A stretch of 64,000 bases of DNA from Elymus sibiricus (lineage: Eukaryota > Streptophyta > Magnoliopsida > Poales > Poaceae), in contig CM077674.1 in the NCBI GenBank assembly GCA_039707655.1, positions 240,609,904 to 240,673,903 on the forward strand, in the 5' to 3' direction. Position numbers and translations under genes: made by a program. The notes under the pieces were generated by a model. It made no database searches, had not been told where the DNA came from, and was given only the letters and a program-made list of their open reading frames with translations. Positions 11,713 through 22,188 of the stretch are shown here, piece after piece (the stretch's first letter is position 1; each line of letters opens with the position of its first letter).

Positions 11713-12129
11713 AAAGGAAGAGATATGTGATACGATCGTTGTGTCATCGTCAAGTTCATCCAAGGACAAGTTCTTTGAGAAGGTCCTCAACCCTTACCTC
11801 CCAGAGGTGATGAAACACCCTCAAGCCATAGATATGCGTGAGGGGGTGCTTAACATGGGACGTTCAAGGACCAAAGAAGGAGGGTAGCGAGAAAGCCAGC
11901 CTCGAAGCTGTGGAGCAAGAGATCTTCAAGTGCAAGGGCATGGTGGAGTGTGGACTTTGTGCTAACCACTCTATGAACACGGACTTTGTTCGTGAACACA
12001 AGTTGGACATCAGCAACATTGGGGAGGCCATACTCAAGCTTCAGGATCAGATTCACCATCTCCACAAATCTATGATCTCCAAAACCAGAATTGTGAGTAT
12101 TAATACAGGTTTAAAAGGATGTGTGTCAG
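11713..12129 (+). other. Sequence downstream of integrase in element C
   Basis: It has weak coding character: a patchy frame reads FEKVLNPYLPEVMKHPQA and later LCANHSMNTDFVREHKL, separated by a stop. I do not recognise a domain. It is probably the 3' internal part of C, cut off by insertion of element D at 12130 (adjacent 5 bp GTCAG). Confidence 0.4.
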
Positions 12130-12571
12130 TGTAAAAAACAGCAGACCTCGGGTAGGGGGTCTCGATCTGTGGATCGTAAGCTAATGGTGTAAGGAGGACA
12201 AGGGAGACGATGTTTACTCAGGTTTAGGCCCTCTCGAAGAGGTAAACCCTACGTCCTGCTCTTATTGTATTGATGATGAAGTATGGAGTACAGAGTTGAT
12301 CTACCACGAGATCTATGTCTAAACCCTAAGGTCTAGTTGTGTATATGTGTATCTGCCACTATGGCTAGGATCTGGGGTTTATATAGTCACCCCAAACCCT
12401 AGGGTACACGGACCCGTCAACCGATCTAGCCTATCTTGGAGTATGCGCCAAGTCTTCGGGTGTCCTTTCCTTCCACGTATTCTTCATCCTTCCTTGTTTC
12501 CATCGGGTCCGATCAGGCCCATGCCCTGGGAGGCCCATAGGTGTGGGACCCCTTACTCCAGGACTCCCTCA
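12130..12571 (-). repeat. 3' LTR of element D (442 bp)
   Basis: In sense it runs from TGAGGGAGTCCTGG to CTGTTTTTTACA. It is homologous to the LTRs at 2485-2930 and 30612-31057, and closer by eye to the former. A CTATATAAAC box is present. The sequence to the right is the internal polypurine tract, which identifies this as the 3' LTR. Confidence 0.85.
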
Positions 12572-12585
12572 GTAGCCCCTGAACT
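12572..12585 (-). other. Polypurine tract of element D
   Basis: On the minus strand this reads AGTTCAGGGGCTAC, directly upstream of the LTR start TGAGGGAGTCC. The position and the purine-rich core GGGGCTAC fit a plus-strand priming site. Confidence 0.6.
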
Positions 12586-12940
12586 AGTCTTCGGAGCCGA
12601 GGCCACCGACTATTCGGACTATGCAGACAAGTTCATCTATGAGTTTGGATCTCAGCCGCAATATATAGATCGGGCACTTCAAGAGACTCCCCGTGTACCA
12701 TATCCAGTCAAAGTCCTTTTATGAAGAAAGCAGACCGTCTCAAGGATCTAACAACTTTTATTCCTGAACAGTCACCGCTAGAGTTATGTGGCGAAAAAGC
12801 ACTCAATTGCCCGGAAGGCAATTTCGAGGCGCCGCTATTGGCATGTCTCATTAAGGTGAGATCATGCTCCATGTTATGCAGGGTTTACTTAGCCGTTTGG
12901 GTTCCCCACACCCCTATAATGGCATGGGCTTACCAGAGGC

Positions 12941-12950
12941 CTATAAAATC
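12941..12950 (+). promoter_or_regulatory. TATA box for the antisense gene of element D
   Basis: CTATAAAATC lies 108 bp upstream of the ATG at 13058, on the strand opposite to the element's own genes. The spacing fits a normal plant promoter and 5' UTR. The equivalent gene in element E also has a TATA-like box (28287-28296). Confidence 0.55.
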
Positions 12951-13057
12951 CAGAGTGGAAAAAGGACAAAATCCCACATATCTCTTCTCGCCTCTGCTTC
13001 CAGCCCCAAACTCGAGCGAACCCACACTCCCCCTCTTCTCAGCTTCCACTCCTAGCA

Positions 13058-15882
13058 ATGGCGAGCAAGGGCGTCAGAGGCAAGTGGATGGCTTCCAGGG
13101 TGACGGCGACTAAGATTGAAGAGCTGCGGAGCTCGGGCTACATCCCCAAGGATGCGAATTGCCGTGCTCCCACCAAGGGGCAGATCATCCCCACTCCAGA
13201 AACCGGAGAACATATGGTGTTCATCCCACACTTCTTGCGCAGGCTCGGCTTCCCCCCTTCATCCATTCGTACGGGGGATAATGTTTTTCTACGGGCTAGA
13301 TTTTCATGATCTAGCCCCCAACTCCGTTTTTCACATCACCACCTTCATCATTTTCTGCGAAACCTTCCTTCGAATCCAACCGCATTTCGGCTCGTGGCTC
13401 CAACTGTTCGTCATGAAGTGGAGGTTGTCCAAGGGCTCAGCGCTGGATTGCGGTGGCGCATCCATCTGCGTGCTGGAGAAGGAGAGGTGGCTGCTCGGTG
13501 TATTCATCGACACCATAAAAGGCTGGCAAGATGGGTGGTTATATCTCACAGAGCCTCACGACGACAAGTGGGCGGCCGCGCCAGACTTCATATCTGGGAC
13601 CCCAACTTGGCTCCAGTCCTGGATCGATAAGGGCCTAGTTTGGGGCGATGAGGCCAAGGCAGATCTGCTCATGGACCGGGTGGTCAAGGCTAGGAAGGAG
13701 AAGATCCACCTTCACGACATGGTCCAGGTAATGCTCAAGCGCCGATTCCTCCTCCTCCAAAAGTGATCCAAGGCGATGTGTGAGTGCCCTCCCCAGGACA
13801 CCATAACGGTGTCCCGCTTCCTCCAACCCATGATCAAGAAGATGTGGAAGAGCCTCTTCAAGACAGAGGAGGAGCCCTTCCCCGAGGAGGGAACAGATCG
13901 GGGCCTCACCGAAGAGGCCGGCGGCAACCATGTGCGAATTTCTTTAGTCCTACCCAATTTTTATCACCCCACCATCCGATAACAGCTCAACTTCTTCTGA
14001 ATAGGACTGGGCCAAACAGGAGGCCAAGATCAGCTGCCTGGCGCCGCTTCCTGAGGAGGAAGCTTCGGAGGCATTGGCCAAGCTCCTAGAGCCGAAGCCC
14101 TATGAGCCCGCGCCTCCAAAGGGGGCGAAGAAGAAGAAGATGGTCCAGGGGGTTTTGACTCACGAACCCACAAAGTCTGGGGCTTCGCGGGTTTCCTCCG
14201 GAAAGGAGGAGGTCGACGAGGATGCCGACGAGGAGGAAGAGGTGTCTTCCTCCAAGAAGGAGGACTCGGTGGTGTCCGAAGAGCCGGCAGGAGACTTACC
14301 TCCACGAACACGGAAGAGGTCGAACAGGTCTGGGACAGTTGTCTCCTCGAGTAGTTCTGATACCGAGCCGCCCGTGGAGCCTAGGCCGAAGAAGATCTGG
14401 GCAAGACCAGATCCAGACATGTAAGTCACCCTTCCGAGCTATCCTATTTCTAGATTCTAAGCCAACATTTATCCAAGCTAACATTTTCTTTACGTTTAAC
14501 GTGAAGCCCGCCAGAGCAGACATAGCTCAGGATGGCCGGCCGAGCTAACAACTCAGAGGATGGCCCTCTCCCGTCCAATCTAGCGAAAAGTGGGGACGGC
14601 CCGCGCACGCCGCCCCCATTGCAAATAGAAGTGGGGGAGGTGACCTCAAAACAAGCTTCTCCACCATCGAACACGACGGCGGAGGCAGATGCAGCGATGG
14701 CTGAGGTTAACACCTCAGTCACCAAGACCTCGGAGGAGTCCAATCTCCCTCCGAGTCATGGGGAGATCGACGGAGCCGATCTCCCTCCTCCTGCCGCCAT
14801 AGGGCTGCAGGGGACTATGACCCCTTCCACGATGGGAGGGGCAGAAGACGTTGTGCCGCCTGAGCTTGCTCCTGAATAGGTGGCTCAAGGGCGGCCACAG
14901 AAGATGGAGTAAGCCCCCATCGGCTCCTCTATCTCAGATGACTAGTGCGCCCTTGCCAGTGCGTTCCTGGAGAGCCTCCGAATAATGGAGTCCAAGGGTG
15001 AGGTAGCATTCTTTGGAATGCTGTCCAGATTCAAGGTATGTTGCAATTTTAGCATTTCTTTTGACGTAGGTAGCATAGTAGCCCCCCGAGCTATATGGCT
15101 GTTTAAGCATGAACGGCCATATAGTTCGGCTACATTAATTCCCCCTGTTATCTCAAAAGGCTGATACCTAGGGAAAAAATCCACAGGGGTCCTCAGGAGC
15201 TCGGACCGCGGCTATGCAGGAGCTCAAGGACATGTGCCGAAGACTCCAGGAGTCCAAGGCCAACCTTGCCAGCCTGTGAGAGTAGGCAGAACAGGCGAAA
15301 GGTATGTAGACTTGTAGACAAGGAAAAAGAAAATCCTTGCTCTTTTTATTTTCTAATTGTATACGTTGTGCATACACAGCCGATGTGGAGGCAGCAAAAA
15401 AGCTCAAAGCTAAACTAGAAACAGCTCGGCGGGAGGCCGAGGATAGCAAGGCGGCTGTCATAAAGGTGGGCGCTGACCTCAAGGCCCTCAAGACCATGAA
15501 CAAGCAATTCGAGTCTCACATGGTCGAGGTGGAAAAGGACCTCCAAGAGACCGTTGGCAAGAACGAGGCCTTGGAGGAGGAGAATAAGAATAAGGACAAG
15601 CAGGTGTCTGAGCTGACCAAGGCCGGGGAGGAGGCCCGAACTAGGGTGCGCCGATATGAGGAAGAGCTCCGGCAAGTGAGGGAAATCACCGCTGGTAAGC
15701 CCTATCTTCTGCAGTGTGTATTCGGTGCTCGCCAGCGGCAGCAACTGACACAAGTTTGGCATACCGCGGGCGCCTCTGTGGATCTGCAGAAGAGCCTGGC
15801 AAATGCCTAGGCCTATGTTCCCACATCTGGAGGTCCTTCCCATTAGAAGGACTTCTGGGGCCAGTTTGCTGACACCAGCCGG
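13058..15882 (+). pseudogene. Antisense gene of element D, 5' and central exons
   Basis: This resembles the plant 'putative gypsy type transposon' protein family carried antisense to gag-pol; its function is unknown. The ATG at 13058 (MASKGVRGK) opens the frame. A base change near 13280 shifts to the frame reading FFYGLDFHDLAP, with FGSWLQLFVMKWRL and WQDGWLYLTEPH as conserved landmarks. A TGA at 13764 interrupts the following KMWKSLFKTEEEPFP segment. Later blocks look like exons: 14004-14421 (acidic, ends AGACAT|GTAAGT), about 14505-15036 (AAG|GTATGT), 15380-15694 (acceptor ACACAG, donor CTG|GTAAGC). The last block is a coiled coil (LKAKLETARREAEDSK). The gene is broken at 15882 by element E. 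Confidence 0.7.
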
Positions 15883-16059
15883 TGTCGGTGTACTAGAATA
15901 GGGGCCCAATAGTACCCCTCCTTTGTGCACGGACAGTAGTAGCCACACCCGCGGCAGGGCTTGCCGGGGGACAGCCAAAGACAAATATCAAGAAGCTGAG
16001 AAACCATTCAAGAACAAAGTATACCAAAATTAGGGACAAGGCCCCGGTAAGAGGAACTT

Positions 16060-16245
16060 GCCGGGATGGCTAACCAAGGCCCCGGCAAGAGGAGCTTGCC
16101 GGGAAGATTACTCGAGGCCCGCCAAGATACTTGCCGCGGCAAGGCACTCGCCCCGGCAAGGTACTAAGCGCGACAAGGTATCAGGCGCGGCAAGCTATCG
16201 AGCGCGGCAAGACATTGTGCGCGGCAAGGCACTTGCCGCGGCAAG
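16060..16245. repeat. GGCAAG/CTTGCC array in the LTR of element E
   Basis: Successive phrases such as CCCCGGCAAGAGGAGCTTGCC, CTTGCCGCGGCAAGGCAC, GCGACAAGGTATC, GCGCGGCAAGCTATC and GCGCGGCAAGACATT recur every 17-19 bp. Several are perfect short palindromes (CTTGCCGCGGCAAG). The 3' LTR holds the same array at about 28665-28855. In a promoter-bearing LTR, upstream of the TATA box, it could act as a factor-binding array or form cruciforms; either is inference. Confidence 0.85.
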
Positions 16246-16553
16246 GCTGTGCTACTGTGCTGTTGCTCCAGTGCCTCTGCCAACGTGGCGCTCTGGGTCC
16301 TTCCGGGCGTGCGTGGCAGTACACTGTGGCAAGCGGCAGTACATTGTGGCTAGCGGTGCAAGTGGGATAGCCTTTTCCCATGACCAAGACGCCCAGATAC
16401 ACTTAACGGGACAGCTAAGCCTGGGCATTTAATGCATTTGTCTCCTGCAGTCAGAGGTAGGTATGGCAAGTCACCATAGTAATGATGGTTCGACTGTAGC
16501 AACTTTACACCTCTTACTCACTGTTTTTTCACTGTTGGTGACCCCTTTGAGAG

Positions 16554-16561
16554 TATAAAAG
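16554..16561 (+). promoter_or_regulatory. TATA box in the 5' LTR of element E
   Basis: TATAAAAG follows a GC-poor stretch and is preserved in the 3' LTR at 29158-29165. It is the likely core promoter for genomic RNA, roughly 290 bp before the LTR end. Confidence 0.65.
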
Positions 16562-16851
16562 GAGGCCCAAGGGCAACTGTGAAGGGGGTTAGACACCTGA
16601 TCTTCTGGCCCAGCGCTACCAGGAACGGCTGAATACTGTTCATCAGCACTCCTGGAGCTAGAACTCACACATAATACACTAAAGCAGGAGTAGGGTTTTA
16701 CGCATCCATGCGGCCCGAACATGGGTAAACATTCTGTGTGCTTGTCGTGTTGATTGCTGGATCTGCTCTTTGTGCAATCCTCTCCCCTTGCCGAACCGTA
16801 AAGAGGTCTCCTGGATCCCATAGGTGTTCGTGGATTCGTCCCCGACATCTT

Positions 16852-16869
16852 TGGCGCGCCAGGTAGGGG
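16852..16869 (+). other. Primer binding site of element E
   Basis: TGGCGCGCCAGGTAGGGG begins four bases after the LTR. This is the standard TGGCGC... start of a tRNA-complementary site in plant Gypsy elements. I cannot assign the tRNA with confidence. Confidence 0.65.
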
Positions 16870-16933
16870 GGTCGAAGGTTGCGTGAACCTGATCTGGCAA
16901 TCAGCGCGCTAGCTTTTCATCACCTTCATCGAC

Positions 16934-18720
16934 ATGCCTCCCAAGAAGAAGGCTTCTGCAACAGCCGGACCATCTGCGTCTAACCCACCTGTACCTGTGC
17001 AAACGGGCGGTGGTGTAGACGCGGGTGGGGGAGGAGACGTCGACACGGGACCACCTCAGCCTCTTGTCGAGCAAAGCCACGTGGGCGAAGGCCCTCACGG
17101 TGCTCCCAAGTCCAAGGAGAAAGCTGTGCTGCCCATGGGTGGCGCGGCAACTTCCCGGAACAGCGCAGAGCACTCCAAGACGCCTACTCCGGCAGGCACG
17201 CCACGACCATCTCAGGTTGTGCGTGATGGGCAGCGCCATGGCATTTCACGTGCCAGGCGTTCTCTAGAAAACACCCTTGCGCATCCATCTCGAGATGCAC
17301 AAGATCACCATGCACGCCAACACGCTGGTGGAAGCGGGGCACGGCTGCCTGGATGAGATGTTGCTCCTTCTAACGTAGTTAGAAGTCAGAGCATATCACG
17401 TTCCTCGCATCGTTCGCCACCTACCACACCGGCTGAGGCGCTGGCGCGAGCTCAGTTGCTACTGGATTTTCCTCCAGCGGCAAATAAACTTGAAGACTGG
17501 AGAGCAACCATCCAGAGTCTCATCAGTTATGCTAACGGTGACTTGCCGCAGCAGCCAAGCACTCCGCGTCCACGGCAAGCCAACCCGATGCATGCTGGTG
17601 GTGACAAGACTGGTGGTGGTGCAACTACTATGCACTCCTCGCCTCAGCGGCAGCGATCGCCAGCCCGTCGGATCAATATCGACGATGACTCCACCGCGTC
17701 CTCAGATCCACGAGCTCGCCGCGATCAGCGCCAAGTTCTTCACGAATGAATAGGAGAGGACGCTCGAACCAGAATTGGGCAGCGAAGAGAAGCGCATCGT
17801 CAGTCCGACAAGCGCGCAGGGCACACTGTGGATGTGCATGCGTCAGGGTATCCTGGCAACTTGCCGTACGCGGTAAGTTGTCCAGCGTTTACTCGTGAGC
17901 TGCGGCAAGTCCAGTGGCCCAACCGTAAGACTTTCAAGCCAGAAGTACCGGAGAAATATGACGGCAAGACACACCCGTCGGAGTTCCTCAGCATTTACAC
18001 CATCGCGGTGCAAGCTGCCGGGGGATGAGACGACAAGATTCTTGCCAACTATTTCCCGCTGGTACTAAAACACAACGTCAGATCCTGGCTCATGCATTTG
18101 CCGGAGGACTCCATTTCTTCGTGGGCGGACCTGTGCCATCAGTTTGTTGGCGCCTTCACTGGCGGCCATCAACCTCCTGGCCAGGAGAGTGATCTACACC
18201 TCATCCCCCAGAAGGAAGGAGAAGCCCTGCGCAAGTACATCCAAAGGTTCAGCCGTGTACAGCATAACATCCCTGACGTCCACCCTGCCGCGGTTATCAG
18301 TGCGTTTCATCAGAACGTGCGTAACCGCAAGATGCGGGAGGAGTTGGCGATGAACAAGATCAGAAATATCAGCGAGCTCTACGCTCTGGCCGACAAGTGT
18401 GCACGTGCTGAGGAGGGGAGGAAACTTCCCGGTGAGGATGTTGGCACGGGAGGAGGTTCAGAGAGCGAAGATGCCGCCCCGGCAAAGAAAGGCTGGCGGC
18501 GAAACAACAGAAAGAGAAAGGGTAAAGCTGTGCTTGCCGTCGAGCAGTCCGGCAACAACGGCAATGCCAAGAAGGCCAAAGTTGAGAGCTCCGGCAAGGA
18601 GATTGCCGCGTGTGCCAACTGTCAGGCCTTGGCGGCTGCCGACAAGTAGGACGGCTCCGACAAGCAATACTGCAAGATCCACCGCACTAAAGGGCACGAT
18701 CTCCAGAATTGCCGACGAGT
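16934..18720 (+). pseudogene. gag of element E, with in-frame stops
   Basis: This is the capsid polyprotein. The ATG at 16934 (MPPKKKASA) opens a frame that stays in the same register to about 18720 but is cut by stops at 17354, 17747, 18026 and 18647. It has a proline/glycine-rich N-terminus, then the gag core with KFKPEVPEKYDGKTHPSEFL-like and VRSWLMHLPEDSISSWADL motifs (about 17930-18140). RKMREELAMNKI follows, then a basic stretch, then a zinc-knuckle variant C-x2-H-x4-H-x4-C (CKIHRTKGHDLQNC, 18669-18710), the form usual in Tat elements. A frame change before 18958 separates it from protease. The stops look like recent point mutations in an otherwise coherent frame. Confidence 0.85.
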
Positions 18721-18957
18721 CGAGCAACTTGTCGAGCAGCAAAAAGCTGAATATGAGAGACGCGACAAGGAGAAGGCCCCGGATGGTGCTGGGGGTCCGG
18801 CAAGAAGCGCACAGCCCGAGGCGGTCGTCGCGGCAAGGCCAAGCAACAGCAGAAGGACAGGCCTCCTCGCGGCCGCGACAAGGATGAAGCAGATGATGAT
18901 GATGATCTAGACGACGACGAGTCCAGTGAGCACGAATTTCAGAAAGCCACAGAGGTC

Positions 18958-19821
18958 TTGTGTGTTGATGGTGGTGCTTCTCTACATTCTTCTCACCGCC
19001 AACTTAAACAGTGGGTGCGAGAGATTAATGCAACAGAACCATCTCTTGACTCACGTAAGCTTCTGAAATACTCCGGCACGCCTATCATCTTTGACGTTGA
19101 GGACCACCCTGATCGCACAACAGCGGTTGGGTGCTTGCCGATGTTGGTTTCACCAACAATCCGCAACCTCAAAGTTACAAAGATGCTAGTTGACGGCGGA
19201 GCCGGCTTAAACTTGATCTCGTCTGCTGTACTCTGGAAGCTTCAAATTCCTGACGGCGAGCTTGAGGAAACTGGTACTTTCCAAGGAATTAATCCAGGAA
19301 GGAGCAAGCCGAAGGGAAAGATCACGCTGCCGGTGACGTTTGGCGGTGAGCTGAATTATAGGACCGAGAAGGTCACCTTTGACGTTGCCGATATTCCATT
19401 ACCCTATAATGGAATACTTGGCCGTCCAGCGCTCGCCAAGTTCATGGCAGCGTCTCATTATGCTTACAACATGCTGAAGATGCCAGGCCCGATAAGTGTC
19501 ATCTCTGTCCCCTGTGACAAGAAGGATGCTCTTATCTGCGCTGACAAGATCTACCGGGAAGCAGCTGCCGCATCTACCGACAAGGCACTTGCCGCTGAAG
19601 CTCCCGGGGGGAAGAAGAAGAAGACCGGCAAGAGCTCCTATGCCCACTCCGGCAAACACACCTCTTCGGAGTGCTGCGCTACCGTCGAGGACGTACCAGA
19701 GAGCTCCACCGGCAAGTGCAAAAAGTCAAAGGCAGCTCCACCAGCGACCAAGAAGGTGTCCGCCAAGGAGGATGGTACTGGAGGTTCCTTCACCATCAGT
19801 GCCACTCTTGATGCTAAATAG
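18958..19821 (+). pseudogene. Protease region of element E pol
   Basis: This is a retropepsin-like aspartic protease that would cleave the polyprotein. The active-site loop reads LVDGGAGLNLI, with Asp at about residue 79 from 18958. The second residue is Gly rather than the Thr or Ser of classical DTG/DSG sites, as is common in this plant group. The flap and dimer region shows IPLPYNGILGRPAL. A lysine-rich linker (residues about 195-270, repeated GK words) leads to a TAG at 19819 that separates it from RT in the same frame. The upstream start is ill-defined because the frame enters from gag by a shift near 18790-18950. Confidence 0.8.
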
Positions 19822-19860
19822 GAAAGCGCGCTCGTTGCTTTCCTGCGGGCGAATGTCGAC

Positions 19861-21525
19861 GTGTTTGCATGGCAACCGTCTGACATCCCCGGCGTTCCCA
19901 GGAAAGTAATTGAGCACCACCTTGCCGTTTGTCCTCATGCACGGCCCATCAAGCAGAAGGTCAGGAAGCAAGCTGTGGAGCGACAAGAATTCATCGCTGA
20001 AGAAATCAAGAAGTTGGAAGCAGCAGGCCTCGTCAGAGGAGTGCTCCATCCTACGTGGTTGGCCAATCCAGTTGTCGTGCGTAAAGCAAATGGAAAATGG
20101 AGGCTTTGTATTGATTTCACTGATGTCAATAAAGCTTGTCCGAAAGACCCATTTCCCTTGCCGCGCATTAACCAGATTGTTGACTCCACTGCTGGATGTG
20201 ATTTGCTTTCATTTCTTGACGCGTATTCTGGATATCACCAGATTTTCATGGCAGAGGAAGATGAAGAGAAGACCGCATTTATCACTCCATGTGGCACATA
20301 CTGTTTCATACGTATGCCCTTTGGTTTGAAAAATGCTGGTTCGATGTTTGCGAGAGCCGTCCAAATTGCTTTTGAACCTCAGCTGCACAGAAATGTGGAA
20401 GCCTATATGGATGATATAGTGGTCAAAACCAAGGACAGGGCAACACTGATACAAGATTTGGAAGAAACTTTTGCAAATCTGTATAAGATTAACTTGAAGC
20501 TCAACCCCGAGAAATGCGTGTTTGGAGTCCCCTCCGGCAAGCTTCTCGGTTTCTTTGTATCTCAACGTGGTATTGAAGCAAATCCCGACAAGATCAAAGC
20601 TATTGAGCAAATTGAAGCACCGAAGCGCGTCAAGGATGTACGTCGACTTGCCGGCTGTGTAGCTGCTCTCAGTAGGTTTATCTCCAAGTCTGCTGAGCGC
20701 GCCCTGCCATTTTTCAAAATTTTGAAAAAGGCAGGTCCAATGAAATGGACTCCGGAGGCAGAGGCAGCATTGCAAGACTTGAAGAGATACCTCTCCTCTC
20801 CTCCAATACTTGTCGCACCTAAACCGCAAGAGAAGTTGTTGCTGTACTTGGCGGCAACCAATCAAGTGGTTAGTGCTGCGCTAGTAGCGGAAAGAGAGGT
20901 AGATGATGAAGCAGTAGCCGCGGCAAGCACGTCGAGCGACAAACTGGGGGCTCCCCCGACAAGCTCTGGTGCCGACAAGGAGAAATCTGCACAGTCAAGC
21001 GAAGTGGTACAGAAAAAGAAAATGGTGCAGCGCCCAGTCTACTTTGTCAGCTCTCTTCTGCAAGGGGCTAGGTCAAGGTATTCTGGTGTGCAAAAACTGC
21101 TTTTCGGCCTTCTCATGGCCTCGAGGAAGCTGCGCCACTACTTTCAAGCACATGAAGTTACTGTCGTCACTCGCTTTCCACTGAAAAGGATTTTGCAAAA
21201 TCCAGAAGCAACAGGCAGGATTGTCGAGTGGGCGTTGGAGTTGTCAAGCTTTGGTCTCAAGTTTGAGAGTACATCAACTATACAAAGCAGGGCTTTGGTA
21301 GAGTTCGTTGCAGAGTGGACGCCAACGCCAGACGAAGAAATTCCAGAGACAAGTCTCCCCGGCAAGGAAGCGAGCAAAGAATGGCTTATGTACTTTGATG
21401 GTGCCTTCTCGCTGCAAGGCGCCGGTGCTGGCGTGCTGCTTGTCGCACCCACCGGAGAGCACCTCAAGTACGTAGTCCAAATGCACTTTCCCAAGGAGCA
21501 AATGACAAACAATACTGCAGAGTAA
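19861..21525 (+). pseudogene. Reverse transcriptase and first RNase H of element E
   Basis: A long open stretch (554 codons). RT motifs in order are VVVRKANGKWRLCIDF, LDAYSGYHQI, PFGLKNAGSMF, and the catalytic YMDD at residues 182-185 (nucleotides 20404-20415). GKLLGFFVSQRGIE and the connection region follow. The first RNase H module (LLLYLAATNQVVSAAL ... RPVYFVSSLLQGAR ... RFPLKRIL) has lost acidic residues expected at the active site, which is typical where a second RNase H has taken over. A charged Ser/Ala-rich insert (about residues 345-385) lies within it. The frame then enters a second RNase H (YFDGAF, about residue 504) and ends at TAA 21523 inside the motif NNTAE. Confidence 0.9.
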
Positions 21526-22188
21526 GAAGGATTGCTTGCCGGTCTCAGGATCGCGGCCGACCTTGGGATCAAGAAGCTCATTGTCAGGGGTGACTCGCAG
21601 CTTGTCGTCAGGCAAGTGAACAAGAACTATCAATGCCCGCTGATGGAAGCTTATGTTGATGAGGTAAGGAAGCTGGAAGAGCGCTTTGACGGCCTGCAAA
21701 TGGAGCACATCCCACGTGCTGATAATGACATTGCTGATGCCTTGTCAAAGCGCGCTGCACTCAAGTTATCTGTGGAACCAGGGACTTTTGTGCTCCAGTT
21801 GACTCAGCCATCCGTAACACCGTCAATTGGACAGAACAAGAAAAGGAAGTTGACTTCTGGCAAGTATTTTCCGATAGAGCTCCCAGAAGCCGCCGGCAAG
21901 AAGGTTGCCGGAGACAACGCCAAGAGTGCTGAGGAGCAACATGCTCCGACAAGGCCTCATGCCCTTGTCGTTGAAGCAAGCACTCCCGCCAAGCTTATTA
22001 AGGAACAACATGCTCCGGTAGAGTCTCAGACCCTTGCCGTAGAAGCAACTGTTCCTGACAAGCTTGTCGGGGAACAACAGGCTCTGGCGAAGCGACAAGC
22101 TCTTGCCGCGGAGTCAGATGTTTTCGCAGCAGAAGAAATGCCTTTAGTCCTCGTTGTCGAGCCACAGGCTCCAACATGGGCACAGTAG
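21526..22188 (+). pseudogene. Second (plant-acquired) RNase H and linker of element E
   Basis: This continues the same frame after the single stop at 21523. GLRIAADLGIKKLIVRGDSQL carries the third acidic position, and IPRADNDIADALSKRA the fourth; the first is in YFDGAF (just upstream) and the second in TAE at the stop. Such a second, archaeal-type RNase H is the diagnostic trait of Tat-clade Gypsy elements and supports the lineage call. A linker of about 130 residues follows, with three imperfect repeats of about 24 residues built on EQ(H/Q)A(P/L). It ends at TAG 22186. Confidence 0.85.

Larger units (their letters stand above)
9170..12129 (+). mobile_element. Element C: decayed Athila-like pol fragment
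   Basis: This fragment begins abruptly in reverse transcriptase next to B's 3' LTR. It runs through RNase H and integrase, then about 400 bp of downstream element sequence, and stops at D's LTR (12130). Upstream parts (LTR, gag, protease) would lie left of B, outside the window. The lineage call comes from RT motif LDGYSGFSQIPV and the long RNase H block ILGQRDDK...HYASKTLD. Frame changes and stops are frequent, which makes it one of the oldest layers in this stack. Confidence 0.8.
15883..16847 (+). repeat. 5' LTR of element E (965 bp)
   Basis: TGTCGGTGTACTAG...TTCGTCCCCGACA. It contains a dense array of GGCAAG words (about 16060-16245) and a TATA box at 16554. It is 12 bp longer than the 3' copy because of an extra CTTGCC-containing segment near 16050. 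Confidence 0.95.
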
